Of a stretch of DNA of 40,495 nucleotides, positions 8,462-16,508 are shown piece by piece. Both the position numbers and the translations under genes were made by a program. The notes below the pieces were generated by a model. It ran no database searches. It saw only the letters and a program-made list of their open reading frames with translations, and was not told the origin of the DNA. The stretch comes from Actinomycetes bacterium (GTDB taxonomy: Bacteria > Actinomycetota > Acidimicrobiia > Acidimicrobiales > Acidimicrobiaceae): the NCBI GenBank assembly GCA_021803345.1, contig JAJZLS010000085.1:1-40495 (forward strand), given 5' to 3'. Each line of letters starts with the position of its first letter. Position 1 is the first letter of the stretch.

Positions 8462-9421
8462 GTGTCAGAAAAAGTAAAGGTAGCGATCGTCGGATCCGGG
8501 CCGGCGGGCCTTACGGCCGCAATCTACACCGCGAGAGCGGATCTCAGTCCAGTAGTGATCGAAGGAGAGCCTTCGTCTACCTCGGATCAACCGGGTGGTC
8601 AACTAATGCTCACTACCGAAATTGAAAACTTCCCCGGCTTTGTCAATGGAATCATGGGTCCGGAACTCATGGCGAACTTTAGGGGTCAGGCAGAAAGATT
8701 CGGCGCGACGTTCAATACCACCAAAGTATCAAAAGTCGACTTTTCAACCAGACCTTTCAAACTGTGGACGAATACCCAAGAGGGTGAACAACCGGCATAC
8801 CTAGCTGAATCAGTAATAATTTCTACCGGTGCAAGGTCGCTGCTTCTAAATATTGACCGCGAAACAGAACTCATTGGACACGGAGTATCCACCTGTGCCA
8901 CCTGTGATGGATTTTTCTTCCGGGACCATGACATTGCCGTTGTCGGTGGTGGCGATTCAGCGCTCGAGGAAGCTTCATTTCTTACTAAATTTGCCAGATC
9001 AGTGACTATCATCCATAGACGCAAGGAGCTCCGGGCTTCAAAAATTATGCAGGACCGAGCGTTTGCAAACCCAAAGATATCGTTTATCTGGGATTCAACA
9101 GTTACCGAACTTCATGGAGCAAACTCTCTGGAGGCAGTAACGGTCACGAACCAAATAACTGGTGAAAATTCTAAATTGAATGTAACCGGGCTGTTTGTTG
9201 CGATCGGACACTCTCCCAACACTGATATATTCAAAGGCCAGATCGATATGGATGACCTCGGTTATATCGTGACCAAAAATGGAACCGCCACCAACGTACC
9301 TGGCGTTTTCGCCTGTGGTGATGTTCAAGACCATATTTACCGCCAAGCAATCACTGCAGCTGGATCAGGTTGCATGGCTGCAATCGATCTTGAGAAATGG
9401 CTGAAAGATTCTGAGATTTAA
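8462..9421 (+). CDS. trxB: Thioredoxin reductase
   Basis: A 319-residue NADPH-dependent flavoprotein that reduces thioredoxin. The FAD-binding GxGxxG motif is at the N-terminus (VGSGPAGLTAAIY), the redox-active CATC is at Cys145-Cys148, the NADPH-binding GGGDSALEE follows, and the C-terminal FAD motif GVFACGDVQD is present with the RQAITAAGSG helix. The length is normal for the low-molecular-weight bacterial type. The start is GTG with a GAGGT site seven bases upstream. It is followed after 45 nt by trxA, the standard actinobacterial trxB-trxA pair near the origin. The assignment is firm. Confidence 0.97.
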   Translation: MSEKVKVAIVGSGPAGLTAAIYTARADLSPVVIEGEPSSTSDQPGGQLMLTTEIENFPGFVNGIMGPELMANFRGQAERFGATFNTTKVSKVDFSTRPFKLWTNTQEGEQPAYLAESVIISTGARSLLLNIDRETELIGHGVSTCATCDGFFFRDHDIAVVGGGDSALEEASFLTKFARSVTIIHRRKELRASKIMQDRAFANPKISFIWDSTVTELHGANSLEAVTVTNQITGENSKLNVTGLFVAIGHSPNTDIFKGQIDMDDLGYIVTKNGTATNVPGVFACGDVQDHIYRQAITAAGSGCMAAIDLEKWLKDSEI

Positions 9422-9466
9422 TAAATCCTCCAAATCAATCGACACCTCATTAAAGGGAGAACTACT

Positions 9467-9793
9467 ATGGCTACAAACATAATTACTGTGGACGACACAT
9501 CTTTTGACGAACAAGTAATCGCTGCCGATGTCCCAGTACTAGTTGACTTTTGGGCAGAATGGTGTGGCCCATGCAAAATGATAGCCCCCATCTTGGAAGA
9601 GATAGCACAGGAGAAGAACGAGAAGCTGTCAATAGCCAAGCTGAACATAGACGACGCCATGAACACAGCGCGCAGATTCGAAGTAATGAGCATTCCAACT
9701 TTGATCCTATTCAAAGAAGGAAAACCAGTAGCAAGAATAGTTGGGGCAAAACCCAAGGGACAACTCCTGCAAGACCTGGAACCCCATCTATAA
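9467..9793 (+). CDS. trxA: Thioredoxin
   Basis: A 108-residue thioredoxin with the canonical WCGPC active site (Cys33, Cys36), the buried Asp in the VLVDFWAEW strand, and the cis-Pro loop SIPTLI. A GGGAG ribosome site precedes the ATG. It lies directly downstream of its reductase gene. A long second reading frame runs through most of this gene in another phase and continues into the cwlM-like gene, so the 3' end of trxA overlaps or abuts the start of that gene. Confidence 0.97.
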   Translation: MATNIITVDDTSFDEQVIAADVPVLVDFWAEWCGPCKMIAPILEEIAQEKNEKLSIAKLNIDDAMNTARRFEVMSIPTLILFKEGKPVARIVGAKPKGQLLQDLEPHL

Positions 9794-10752
9794 TTTTTAG
9801 GGTAGATACTTCCACCAACCCCTCATTAGAAATTACACCTAACGATGTAGCCACCGCTACCCGCTTAGAGGCTCTTGGATTCACAAGTGACACTCTCGAG
9901 GATAGAATTACGGCTTTCCAACAGTCGCGGGCTTTACCAGTAACAGGCGTCCTAGATGCACATACCTGGAAAACCCTCATAGAAGCTGGATTCAGGCTTG
10001 GTGATAGGCTTCTCTATATTCGGCACCCTTTTATGAGGGGCGAAGACATAGCCACTTTACAGAACAAACTGGGCTCGCTGGGTTTTGATGCAGGACGCGT
10101 TGACGGCATCTTCGGCCCGGAGACATCAAAAGCGCTTAAGGAATTCCAAAGAAACACAGGTCTTCCTGTTGATGGTATCTGCGGTCCTACGACAGTGGAA
10201 GAACTTTCCCGTGTATTTGGAAGATCTGAAACAAATGTGCATTCAGTACGGGAACTCGAACTCATTCGGACCCAAACGAGATCGTTGTCGGAACTTTCTG
10301 TGGCAGTGATTCATCAAGGCTTTTTAGACGCTTCAGCCGAACTAATACGAACTACGCTGGCAAGCAATGGAGCACATGTGCAAACCTCTATGCATCCAGA
10401 CCCATCTAAACTGGCTTCACTTTGCAATGCTCAACAAGCTGACGTCTGTATTCACATTGAAGAACAACCTGGCAAAACTGAAATTCGCTATTATGAAGGG
10501 TTTTCTTACTCTTCGTCTTCCGGATTACTACTAGCAAAACTGATCTCGAAGCACATGAAAGCCCCAGAGTGTGACCTTAGGGTCGATGTAGTGGGAATGA
10601 ATGTGCCAGTATTGCGCGAAACAAAAATGACCGCTGTATCTATTTCGATCCAGGACGCATCTTTTTGGGTCCTACACACATTACGTACTGCAAAAGCTAT
10701 CAGAGCGGCGCTAGAAGAGTGGACCTCAAGTGACTTTCGTCACCACATCTAG
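9793..10752 (+). CDS. CwlM-like protein: two peptidoglycan-binding domains and an inactive amidase-like domain; start unresolved
   Basis: Two PG-binding-1 repeats are clear: one ending AFQQSRALPVTGVLDAHTW, the other LQNKLGSLGFDAGRVDGIFGP followed by EFQRNTGLPVDGICGP. The C-terminal ~150 residues align in layout with an N-acetylmuramoyl-L-alanine amidase-3 domain, but the zinc motif DPGHGG is absent (HQGFLDA stands there), so hydrolase activity is unlikely. This matches CwlM of mycobacteria, a PknB-phosphorylated regulator of MurA encoded at the same place. The start is a problem: no ATG, GTG or TTG lies between trxA's interior and the first repeat. Options are in-frame starts inside trxA at 9550-9571, an AUA/AUU start at 9790/9793 overlapping the trxA stop, or a frameshift from trxA. 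The coordinate given marks where homology should begin. Confidence 0.8.
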   Translation: MFRVDTSTNPSLEITPNDVATATRLEALGFTSDTLEDRITAFQQSRALPVTGVLDAHTWKTLIEAGFRLGDRLLYIRHPFMRGEDIATLQNKLGSLGFDAGRVDGIFGPETSKALKEFQRNTGLPVDGICGPTTVEELSRVFGRSETNVHSVRELELIRTQTRSLSELSVAVIHQGFLDASAELIRTTLASNGAHVQTSMHPDPSKLASLCNAQQADVCIHIEEQPGKTEIRYYEGFSYSSSSGLLLAKLISKHMKAPECDLRVDVVGMNVPVLRETKMTAVSISIQDASFWVLHTLRTAKAIRAALEEWTSSDFRHHI

Positions 10753-10753
10753 A

Positions 10754-10790
10754 GTTAATCCACAGAGTTATCCACACCCTGTGCATTAAC
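10754..10790. repeat. Inverted repeat presenting a consensus DnaA box, between convergent genes
   Basis: GTTAAT (10754-10759) pairs with ATTAAC (10785-10790) and CACAG (10761-10765) with CTGTG (10779-10783), separated by one C/C mismatch. The 13-nt loop holds a perfect TTATCCACA (10768-10776), and TAATCCACA (10756-10764) lies in the left arm. It sits in the short gap between the converging cwlM-like and parB genes. It may be a bidirectional terminator, an origin-proximal DnaA-binding site, or both. Confidence 0.5.
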
Positions 10791-10813
10791 TTCATACTCA
10801 CCCTCAACCTGAG

Positions 10814-11731
10814 TCACTCACCCAATGAATCCGCGAGCATAACCCTGTATATACGCTCTAGGTCTTCAAAGTCTCCAAACTCAATCACTATCTTCCCACG
10901 TTGAATCTGTCGATCCTTAGACTGAAATTCCACCCGCACCCTAGTAGCAAAAAGGTCCTCCAGGATCTCCTCGAGTTCAAGCACCGCGGCTGGCTTATCA
11001 GTCTTTTTCTTGGAGGCAGCAGAACTTCTAACAGTTGTATTCCCATTCAAAGCAACCTCGACAGACTCTCTTTCCCGCCGAATCTCCTCTTCAACAGTCC
11101 TTACAGACAACCCTTCATCAACTATCCTTCTAGCCAGCTTATCTTGAAAGACTCGATCCGGAGAACCCAGTAGCGCCCTGGCATGACCGGCCGAAATAGA
11201 CCCTTGAGCTATCAAGGTCAAAATACTCGGTGGAAGTTGTAATATCCTAAGCGAATTGGTAATAGCTGTCCGGGATTTACCCATTCGCAGAGCAAGCGTC
11301 TCGTGAGTAAGGCCAAAATCATCGATCAATTGTTGATACGCCGAAGCCTCCTCAAGCGGATTTAGATCTTGACGGTGAAGGTTCTCAACCACAGCCTGCT
11401 CCAGTGAGGAAAGTTCGTCAGCCCCCTGAACCAGGGCTGGGATTCGATCCAACCCGGCTCGTTTGGCTGCCCGAAACCGCCTTTCACCTGCGATTATCTC
11501 ATACTGATCCTGGCCAACACTTCTCACTAGAATAGGCTGTAGTACTCCTATTGAAGAAATCGACGCTGATAAAGAATTCAGGCTTTCCTCGTCAAAAGTT
11601 TTCCGTGGTTGGAGAGAATTTGGAGAAATAGCAGATAATGGAAGCTCCCGATATACAGAGCTCTCCTCCCCTCTCTCAGCTATAGGAAGTAATGAACCTA
11701 GTCCCTTACCTAGACCCCCTTTACGCGACAC
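10814..11731 (-). CDS. parB: Chromosome-partitioning protein ParB
   Basis: A 305-residue ParB/Spo0J CTPase clamp that loads at parS and spreads to mark the origin for segregation. Family landmarks: the GLGKGLGSLLP N-terminus that contacts ParA, the GERRFRAAKRAG box (residues 82-93) of the CTP/arginine patch, the helix-turn-helix with MGKSRTAITNSLRILQLP, and a C-terminal dimerisation domain after a charged linker. The start is GTG with an AGGAGGT site five bases upstream, overlapping the parA stop by 11 bases. The two parS sites lie upstream of parA. The assignment is firm. Confidence 0.97.
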   Translation of the reverse strand: MSRKGGLGKGLGSLLPIAERGEESSVYRELPLSAISPNSLQPRKTFDEESLNSLSASISSIGVLQPILVRSVGQDQYEIIAGERRFRAAKRAGLDRIPALVQGADELSSLEQAVVENLHRQDLNPLEEASAYQQLIDDFGLTHETLALRMGKSRTAITNSLRILQLPPSILTLIAQGSISAGHARALLGSPDRVFQDKLARRIVDEGLSVRTVEEEIRRERESVEVALNGNTTVRSSAASKKKTDKPAAVLELEEILEDLFATRVRVEFQSKDRQIQRGKIVIEFGDFEDLERIYRVMLADSLGE

Positions 11732-12500
11732 CTAATACCTCCTTAGCCAACTCCCGGTATGCAATAGCACCACGAGAACTCGGATCGAATGCTGTAATAG
11801 GCTGACCGAAAGAAGGGGCCTCCGAAATTCGTACCGCTCTCGGTATCACATTCTTGCAAACCTTGTCCCCATAAAACTTCCGCACATCCTCCACCACTTG
11901 TTCAGCAAGCTTTGTTCTTGCATCATACATTGTCAGCACCACCGTAGAAATATCTAAACTTGGATTGAGACTCCCCTGCACCAACTTCACGTTACGAAAC
12001 AGCTGGCTCAAGCCTTCTAAAGCATAATATTCGCACTGTATTGGAACTAACACTTCACTGGCAGCCGATAATGCGTTAATAGTAAGCAATCCAAGTGATG
12101 GGGGACAGTCGATGAAAATAAAGTCGTAATCGTCAATCACCGCCTCCAATGCTTTGCGTAGCCTCAATTCACGCGAAAATGCGCTCACAAGTTCAATCTC
12201 TGCCCCAGCCAGATCGATTGTAGAAGTACACGCAAATAAGTTTTTCACCGCTGTTGGCTCAATGGCATCCTCTATTGAGACATCTTTCATGAGCACGTCA
12301 TAAATGGTGTAGTCCAAAGATCGGGCGTCTATTCCCATACCTGTTCCGGCATTGCCCTGCGGATCCAGGTCGATAACTAACACCCTTTGTCCAAGATCTG
12401 CAAGTGCTGCAGCAAGATTGACTGCGGTGGTAGTCTTACCAACTCCACCTTTCTGATTCGCTATTGCGACTACTCTTGAATTGCCGCCAGAACTTGACAT
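11721..12500 (-). CDS. parA: Chromosome-partitioning ATPase ParA (Soj)
   Basis: A 259-residue MinD/ParA-type ATPase that dimerises on DNA with ATP and moves the ParB-bound origin. The deviant Walker A KGGVGKTTT (Lys17 signature, Lys22) is near the N-terminus, with IDLDPQGNAGTG (Walker A') and FIDCPPSLG (Walker B) following. It lacks the N-terminal extension of plasmid type Ia ParAs, as expected for chromosomal Soj. The ATG has an AAGGAAG site five bases upstream. It forms an operon with parB (overlapping) and is preceded by two parS sites. Confidence 0.97.
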   Translation of the reverse strand: MSSSGGNSRVVAIANQKGGVGKTTTAVNLAAALADLGQRVLVIDLDPQGNAGTGMGIDARSLDYTIYDVLMKDVSIEDAIEPTAVKNLFACTSTIDLAGAEIELVSAFSRELRLRKALEAVIDDYDFIFIDCPPSLGLLTINALSAASEVLVPIQCEYYALEGLSQLFRNVKLVQGSLNPSLDISTVVLTMYDARTKLAEQVVEDVRKFYGDKVCKNVIPRAVRISEAPSFGQPITAFDPSSRGAIAYRELAKEVLGVA

Positions 12501-12545
12501 TTACTTCCTTCCAGCTGTGGTCTAAACAAAATATCTCTATCCGGA

Positions 12546-12561
12546 TGTTCCACGTGGAACA
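12546..12561. promoter_or_regulatory. parS site 1
   Basis: TGTTCCACGTGGAACA is a perfect 16-bp palindrome matching the ParB-binding parS consensus TGTTNCACGTGAAACA, with symmetric substitutions in both arms. It lies in the rsmG-parA gap, 46 nt upstream of the parA start. Confidence 0.93.
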
Positions 12562-12580
12562 TCAAATCACTCTCAAAATG

Positions 12581-12596
12581 TGTTTCACGTGAAACA
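12581..12596. promoter_or_regulatory. parS site 2
   Basis: TGTTTCACGTGAAACA is the exact canonical parS palindrome. It is 35 bp centre-to-centre from parS site 1, just beyond the rsmG stop codon. Confidence 0.96.
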
Positions 12597-12599
12597 GTC

Positions 12600-13235
12600 T
12601 CAAAATATGGGTGACTTTTCTGGAATACCAACTCCACGAGGAAATTTAGCACTACTTTTTCTATCTCGAATCATCCACGAGTAAGAAAATTCAGATTTTA
12701 CTAATTCGGGTGGGGAAAAGCCCAATTTAGCCAGTCCATCTCTAGACCAACGGGAAAGATCCGACCCTGGAGGTTCTGATACCAAAAGTACGCCACCGAC
12801 CCGCAGAAGCCCGCTGGCATTTTCTGCGGCAACAGATGGTGTTGCGAAGCCTCGGGCTGTAACTAAATCAAACTTTCCCCGATTCGCCTCTGCGAAAGTT
12901 TCACTCCTTCCACAATACACTTCGACCCTATCGTCTAGCCCCAGTTGACTAACCATCCTGTGCAAAAAGAGGCCACGCTTCATCATGGAGTCGATTAATA
13001 CAAATCTAGCCTCCGGAAACCAATGAGCAAGAAAAATACCTGGAACTCCAGCACCAGAGCCAAGATCCGCAACAAAAAAAGAAGGCGGAATTAATTCCGC
13101 CTTCAATATTAGATCAATTGATTCAGCAAATCCAACAGCGTGGTTATAAACCGTTTCAACAGGCTTTGGGCCAATAAACCCTATCTTTTGGGCTTCTAAT
13201 AACCACTCCTGTAATTCCGCAGTTAGGATTCTCAC
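12600..13235 (-). CDS. rsmG: 16S rRNA (guanine527-N7)-methyltransferase RsmG (GidB)
   Basis: A 211-residue SAM-dependent methyltransferase that methylates G527 of 16S rRNA; loss gives low-level streptomycin resistance in several bacteria. The SAM motif ADLGSGAGVPG is at residues 56-66, followed by the acidic strand end FVLIDSMMKRG and the TARGFA catalytic-loop motif. Length and place between parA and jag are typical. The start is GTG, five bases after the jag stop, so it is co-transcribed with jag and the membrane-insertion genes. Confidence 0.96.
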   Translation of the reverse strand: MRILTAELQEWLLEAQKIGFIGPKPVETVYNHAVGFAESIDLILKAELIPPSFFVADLGSGAGVPGIFLAHWFPEARFVLIDSMMKRGLFLHRMVSQLGLDDRVEVYCGRSETFAEANRGKFDLVTARGFATPSVAAENASGLLRVGGVLLVSEPPGSDLSRWSRDGLAKLGFSPPELVKSEFSYSWMIRDRKSSAKFPRGVGIPEKSPIF

Positions 13236-13240
13236 ATGCG

Positions 13241-14170
13241 TTACTCAGCCTGGGCCTCAGTGACTTCCTCTTTGGCCACTGGCTCAACAACTACATATCT
13301 CCGAGGCTCATAGCCCTCAGATCGGGTCATCACTCCTTCGATATCACTTACAATATCGTGGACAATCTTTCGATCTGCGGAACTCATAGCCTCGAAAACC
13401 TTACTAACCCCAGTATCGCGGACCTCTTCGGCCAACTTACGGGCAAATGACTCTAGCGCTATTTTTCTCTTTTCCCGGTAGCCGTCAATATCAACAACTA
13501 TCCGTCCAGAACGTCCACCAGAGTTTCTCTGGACCACAGTACGAGTCATATCTTGAACTGCAGATAAAACCGTTCCTCTGGGTCCAATTAGGATCCCAAG
13601 GTCTGAACCGGTAATACCAATATTGATAGTCTCCTCTTCAATATCTTTTACTGCAACTATCCCTTCCAAGCCTATCTCATTGAGAATTCCAGCCAAAAAG
13701 TTCTGTGCAATTGTCGCCTGTTCGGCCAGCGATATCGATTCTGTTTCCATCTCCGGCAAATTCCCCTCGTCATCTTGAGTGTCCTGAACTTTAGAACCTC
13801 TATTGCTTCTAGACCTACTGTTCCTGCTGTTTTGTGACTGCTTTGAACTACCTCTCGTCGATACCGGCTGATCAGTTTCTTCGTCCTGCTTTTTCTCCTG
13901 GTTTTCATCTACCGGAGCTTGAGCTTGTTTAGCCCGCTCAACGTCTGGCCTTACCCTTCGTTTACGGGGTCGCCTGGTATCCTTTGACCTGGGAGCAGTA
14001 GGCTTTACTCTTGCCTTTACTCTTGCAAGCTTCTTGCTTAGTCCTAAAAACCCCGACTTTGGCTCCTCTAGTACTTCAAATTCTGCATCAGGATAATCAA
14101 CTCCTAAAATATCAAGAGCCATTTCCTTTGCCTCTTCGACAGTACGGCCCGTAGTTTCTACCCATTCCAT
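13241..14170 (-). CDS. jag: RNA-binding protein KhpB/Jag (Jag_N-KH-R3H)
   Basis: A 309-residue protein with the Jag N-terminal domain (residues 1-52, including EEPKSGFLGL), a charged Lys/Arg then Gln/Ser-rich linker of about 90 residues, a KH domain with the GxxG-type loop LIGPRGTVL, and a C-terminal R3H domain with RKIVH and the YEPRRYVVV strand. KhpB/EloR binds RNA together with KhpA and influences cell elongation in Firmicutes. The gene lies between yidC and rsmG as in most Gram-positives. The long basic linker is typical of actinobacterial versions. Confidence 0.95.
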   Translation of the reverse strand: MEWVETTGRTVEEAKEMALDILGVDYPDAEFEVLEEPKSGFLGLSKKLARVKARVKPTAPRSKDTRRPRKRRVRPDVERAKQAQAPVDENQEKKQDEETDQPVSTRGSSKQSQNSRNSRSRSNRGSKVQDTQDDEGNLPEMETESISLAEQATIAQNFLAGILNEIGLEGIVAVKDIEEETINIGITGSDLGILIGPRGTVLSAVQDMTRTVVQRNSGGRSGRIVVDIDGYREKRKIALESFARKLAEEVRDTGVSKVFEAMSSADRKIVHDIVSDIEGVMTRSEGYEPRRYVVVEPVAKEEVTEAQAE

Positions 14171-14216
14171 ATCTGTAAACCTGTCTGAAAATATCGATTC
14201 TTATAATTACACAAAG

Positions 14217-15251
14217 TTAGGGCTTTGTGCCCCTTCTATTATTCTTCTTTTGACCCTTAGGTCTGATCTGGCCGCTGTTCTTTTGGCCATTATTGCCAGG
14301 CGGGGTGCTGCCATTGCTTGGATCTCTCTCCGCACTGGGACTCTTTCCATTTCCTTGCGTATTTCCAGGCTGGCTAGAACCATTTCCTTGGGTTGGATTA
14401 AAAAGCGCTCTAAATCCACCAAGCTTGGGTTTGACGTGATCAATCTCGTTAGTTCCAGCTGCTCTGGCATCTGCAGCAGCCTGAGCGTGCTTCTTCAGAA
14501 CTGGGTCATGACGGTACATCAACTCCTGTTGTCCGATCCTGAACAAGCTGGAAACAATGAAATAAAGGTTAACTCCGGCTGGAATTGAAATATAGATGAT
14601 TCCAAAGATGATTGGAGTGTACTTCTGTAACATCTGCGCCTGTGGATTAGCGGCAGCTGCCTGCGGGTTCTTGTTTGTCAACTGCGCCATCTGCAAATAC
14701 TGCAGAACAATTGCCACCGCAATCACCAGATAATAGGGGAGTGCGGTCAAAAAGCCATGAACGGTGGTGGCTGACTGGCTAAGATTCAATCCCAGCGAGT
14801 GCATCTGACCACCAGAGGCAATCAATTGCTTATAAAGAGCGGTTGTATGACCGATATATTTAGGCGATGGGACATGGTGGGGACCTACTGTGTTGCTAAG
14901 TCCCCTTATCACCGAGTACATCACATAAAGCAGCGGAAACTGCGCCAACATCGGTAGACATCCACCAGCGGGAGAGACTTTATTCTCCTTGAAAACCTGC
15001 TGAATGGCCTCCTGTTGGGCTACTTTATCATTCTTATACTTTGCCTGAATACGCTTAATCTCTGGCTGGATTCGCTGCATCTCCAGCATAGACCTGGTGC
15101 TCTTCACAGTAAGAGGAGCTAAAAATATCATTACCGTGATCGTCAGTAGCGCAATTGCCACTGCGTAGTTGTGAACCAGGCCATAGTAAAAAGCCAATAA
15201 TCCAGCAATAATCTGGAATACTGGGTTAAATATCTGACCGAGAAAACTCAT
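14217..15251 (-). CDS. yidC: Membrane protein insertase YidC
   Basis: A 344-residue Oxa1/YidC-family insertase that helps place membrane proteins, alone or with SecYEG. It has about five membrane segments, the conserved basic cytosolic hairpin ([18 protein letters not shown]), and the [20 protein letters not shown] helix of the substrate groove. The tail from about residue 270 is Asn/Gly/Ser/Lys-rich and disordered, as in other actinobacteria. There is no large periplasmic P1 domain, so it is the Gram-positive type. Its start overlaps the yidD stop by four bases. Confidence 0.96.
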   Translation of the reverse strand: MSFLGQIFNPVFQIIAGLLAFYYGLVHNYAVAIALLTITVMIFLAPLTVKSTRSMLEMQRIQPEIKRIQAKYKNDKVAQQEAIQQVFKENKVSPAGGCLPMLAQFPLLYVMYSVIRGLSNTVGPHHVPSPKYIGHTTALYKQLIASGGQMHSLGLNLSQSATTVHGFLTALPYYLVIAVAIVLQYLQMAQLTNKNPQAAAANPQAQMLQKYTPIIFGIIYISIPAGVNLYFIVSSLFRIGQQELMYRHDPVLKKHAQAAADARAAGTNEIDHVKPKLGGFRALFNPTQGNGSSQPGNTQGNGKSPSAERDPSNGSTPPGNNGQKNSGQIRPKGQKKNNRRGTKP

Positions 15252-15490
15252 CTAGACTTCCTTAGACTAAAGACATCAGGTACTGGGTCTACCCCCGAAC
15301 TTCCCAGAGGATTGCATCTTCCAATTCTCTTTGCCGAAAGATAGGTTCCTTTTAAAAAACCATGCTTTGTATATGACTCAACAGAATATTCAGAACAAGT
15401 TGGGAAGTACCTACAGGGCGATGGTTTCCCTTGCCTGGACAACTGATACATCCGAACCGCGCGAACCGCCAAAGTTGAAGCTAAACTCAT
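15248..15490 (-). CDS. yidD: Membrane protein insertion efficiency factor YidD
   Basis: An 80-residue YidD-family protein, a small inner-membrane-associated factor thought to aid YidC-dependent insertion. The Cys-containing core is intact: [16 protein letters not shown], then HG, and the end motif [18 protein letters not shown]. Both ends overlap their neighbours by four bases (rnpA stop at the start, yidC start at the end), so expression is tightly coupled. Confidence 0.95.
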   Translation of the reverse strand: MSLASTLAVRAVRMYQLSRQGKPSPCRYFPTCSEYSVESYTKHGFLKGTYLSAKRIGRCNPLGSSGVDPVPDVFSLRKSR

Positions 15491-15855
15491 TTCTTCAACC
15501 TGACTTTGGTATCTTCACATTGCTTAAGCAACGGTAAGATCATTTCCAATTCGCTCCGTAATTCATTAAAACTCTTTTCAACTACTGCTGGCCTGACTAT
15601 CAAAAGGTAATCGCCATAAGGAAGATTTGGAGAAAACTCCCGAAATATCGACCTCAATCTCCGTCTAACCTTATTGCGAGTTACCGCCTTGCCAACTTTC
15701 TTTCCTATCGCGAAAGCCACATTTACGGCCTCGTTATAGTTATCTAACCTATAAATAAGTGTCATATCTTGCGAATTGACTCGCTTACCGAATTTGGAAA
15801 GCTTTTGAAAAGAAGTTTTGGAACTGAGTGACGCAAGTCCGCAAGATCCTGGCAA
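15487..15855 (-). CDS. rnpA: Ribonuclease P protein component RnpA
   Basis: A 122-residue RNase P protein subunit that assists the catalytic RNA in tRNA 5'-end maturation. The RNR motif lies in the basic helix [18 protein letters not shown], and [11 protein letters not shown] precedes it. The N-terminus is less usual: the start is TTG, and the normally conserved opening is preceded by a short MPGSCG stretch. It lies eight bases downstream of rpmH, the universal pairing. The assignment is firm. Confidence 0.95.
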   Translation of the reverse strand: MPGSCGLASLSSKTSFQKLSKFGKRVNSQDMTLIYRLDNYNEAVNVAFAIGKKVGKAVTRNKVRRRLRSIFREFSPNLPYGDYLLIVRPAVVEKSFNELRSELEMILPLLKQCEDTKVRLKK

Positions 15856-15863
15856 CTAATACC

Positions 15864-15998
15864 TTACGCAGAAAGCTTTGTACGTCCCTTAAGACGACGG
15901 GCTTTTAGTATCGCCCGACCGGCTCGAGTCGACATACGGTGCCGAAAGCCATGTTTTCTGGCCCGTCTTCTGTTATTTGGTTGGAAGGTTCGCTTCAT
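15864..15998 (-). CDS. rpmH: 50S ribosomal protein L34
   Basis: A 44-residue gene read on the minus strand from ATG 15996-15998 to TAA 15864-15866. The product starts [17 protein letters not shown], continues [18 protein letters not shown], and ends GRTKLSA, the complete L34 signature. It is the first gene of the leftward rpmH-rnpA-yidD-yidC-jag-rsmG run and faces dnaA across the origin region. Confidence 0.98.
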   Translation of the reverse strand: MKRTFQPNNRRRARKHGFRHRMSTRAGRAILKARRLKGRTKLSA

Positions 15999-16508
15999 TT
16001 ACGCTCCGCTCATCGTTTTCAGTACGCCCTAGGGTGTGATAATTTGGGCCCTACTGAATCTACGTTACAAGTCATCAAATTCTAGTCGGAAACTAGCCCG
16101 TTAAAGCATACTATTTCAGCTCCTGGGCTCAAACTTATTTCGCCAAACTGACGCAACGAATACTTAGACATATTACCCAAATAATGTTGATTACAAATTC
16201 ATAATTCTGCATAAATAAAATTAACTCGAGAAATTTGTTATTTTAACAATTCCAATAAAAACCCGTCTATGATAGAGTTCTCAGCTGTGGATAAGTTACT
16301 TTAAGTCCAGCTTAAATGATGTTTTGAGGGGGAAGATTAAGTTTTGGGGTTGCTCAATGCAAGTCCAAGTAAATTCTTGAGAGAGCAATTGGCGGGTTGA
16401 AATTTCTTTGTTGTTATTCATTTTTTATAGAACATCAGTAGTGGAAAAACTTTTGCACAGTTATGGAAAAGTCTGTGGAAAACTCAAAGTTAGCACGGAG
16501 TATTGTCT
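15999..16508. promoter_or_regulatory. rpmH-dnaA divergent intergenic region with DnaA boxes (origin-proximal)
   Basis: About 510 nt without a gene, separating the leftward rpmH operon from rightward dnaA. It is strongly AT-rich between about 16160 and 16260. A consensus DnaA box TGTGGATAA lies at 16286-16294, with near-boxes AGTGGAAAA at 16440-16448 and TGTGGAAAA at 16474-16482; another perfect TGTGGATAA lies just inside dnaA (16528-16536). It should hold the divergent promoters and DnaA autoregulatory sites, and may be part of a bipartite oriC. Confidence 0.7.

Noticed and set aside
12470-12652. Short minus-strand frame across the parS region
   Set aside because: It overlaps both parS sites and the ends of rsmG and parA, has no ribosome site and no recognisable features.
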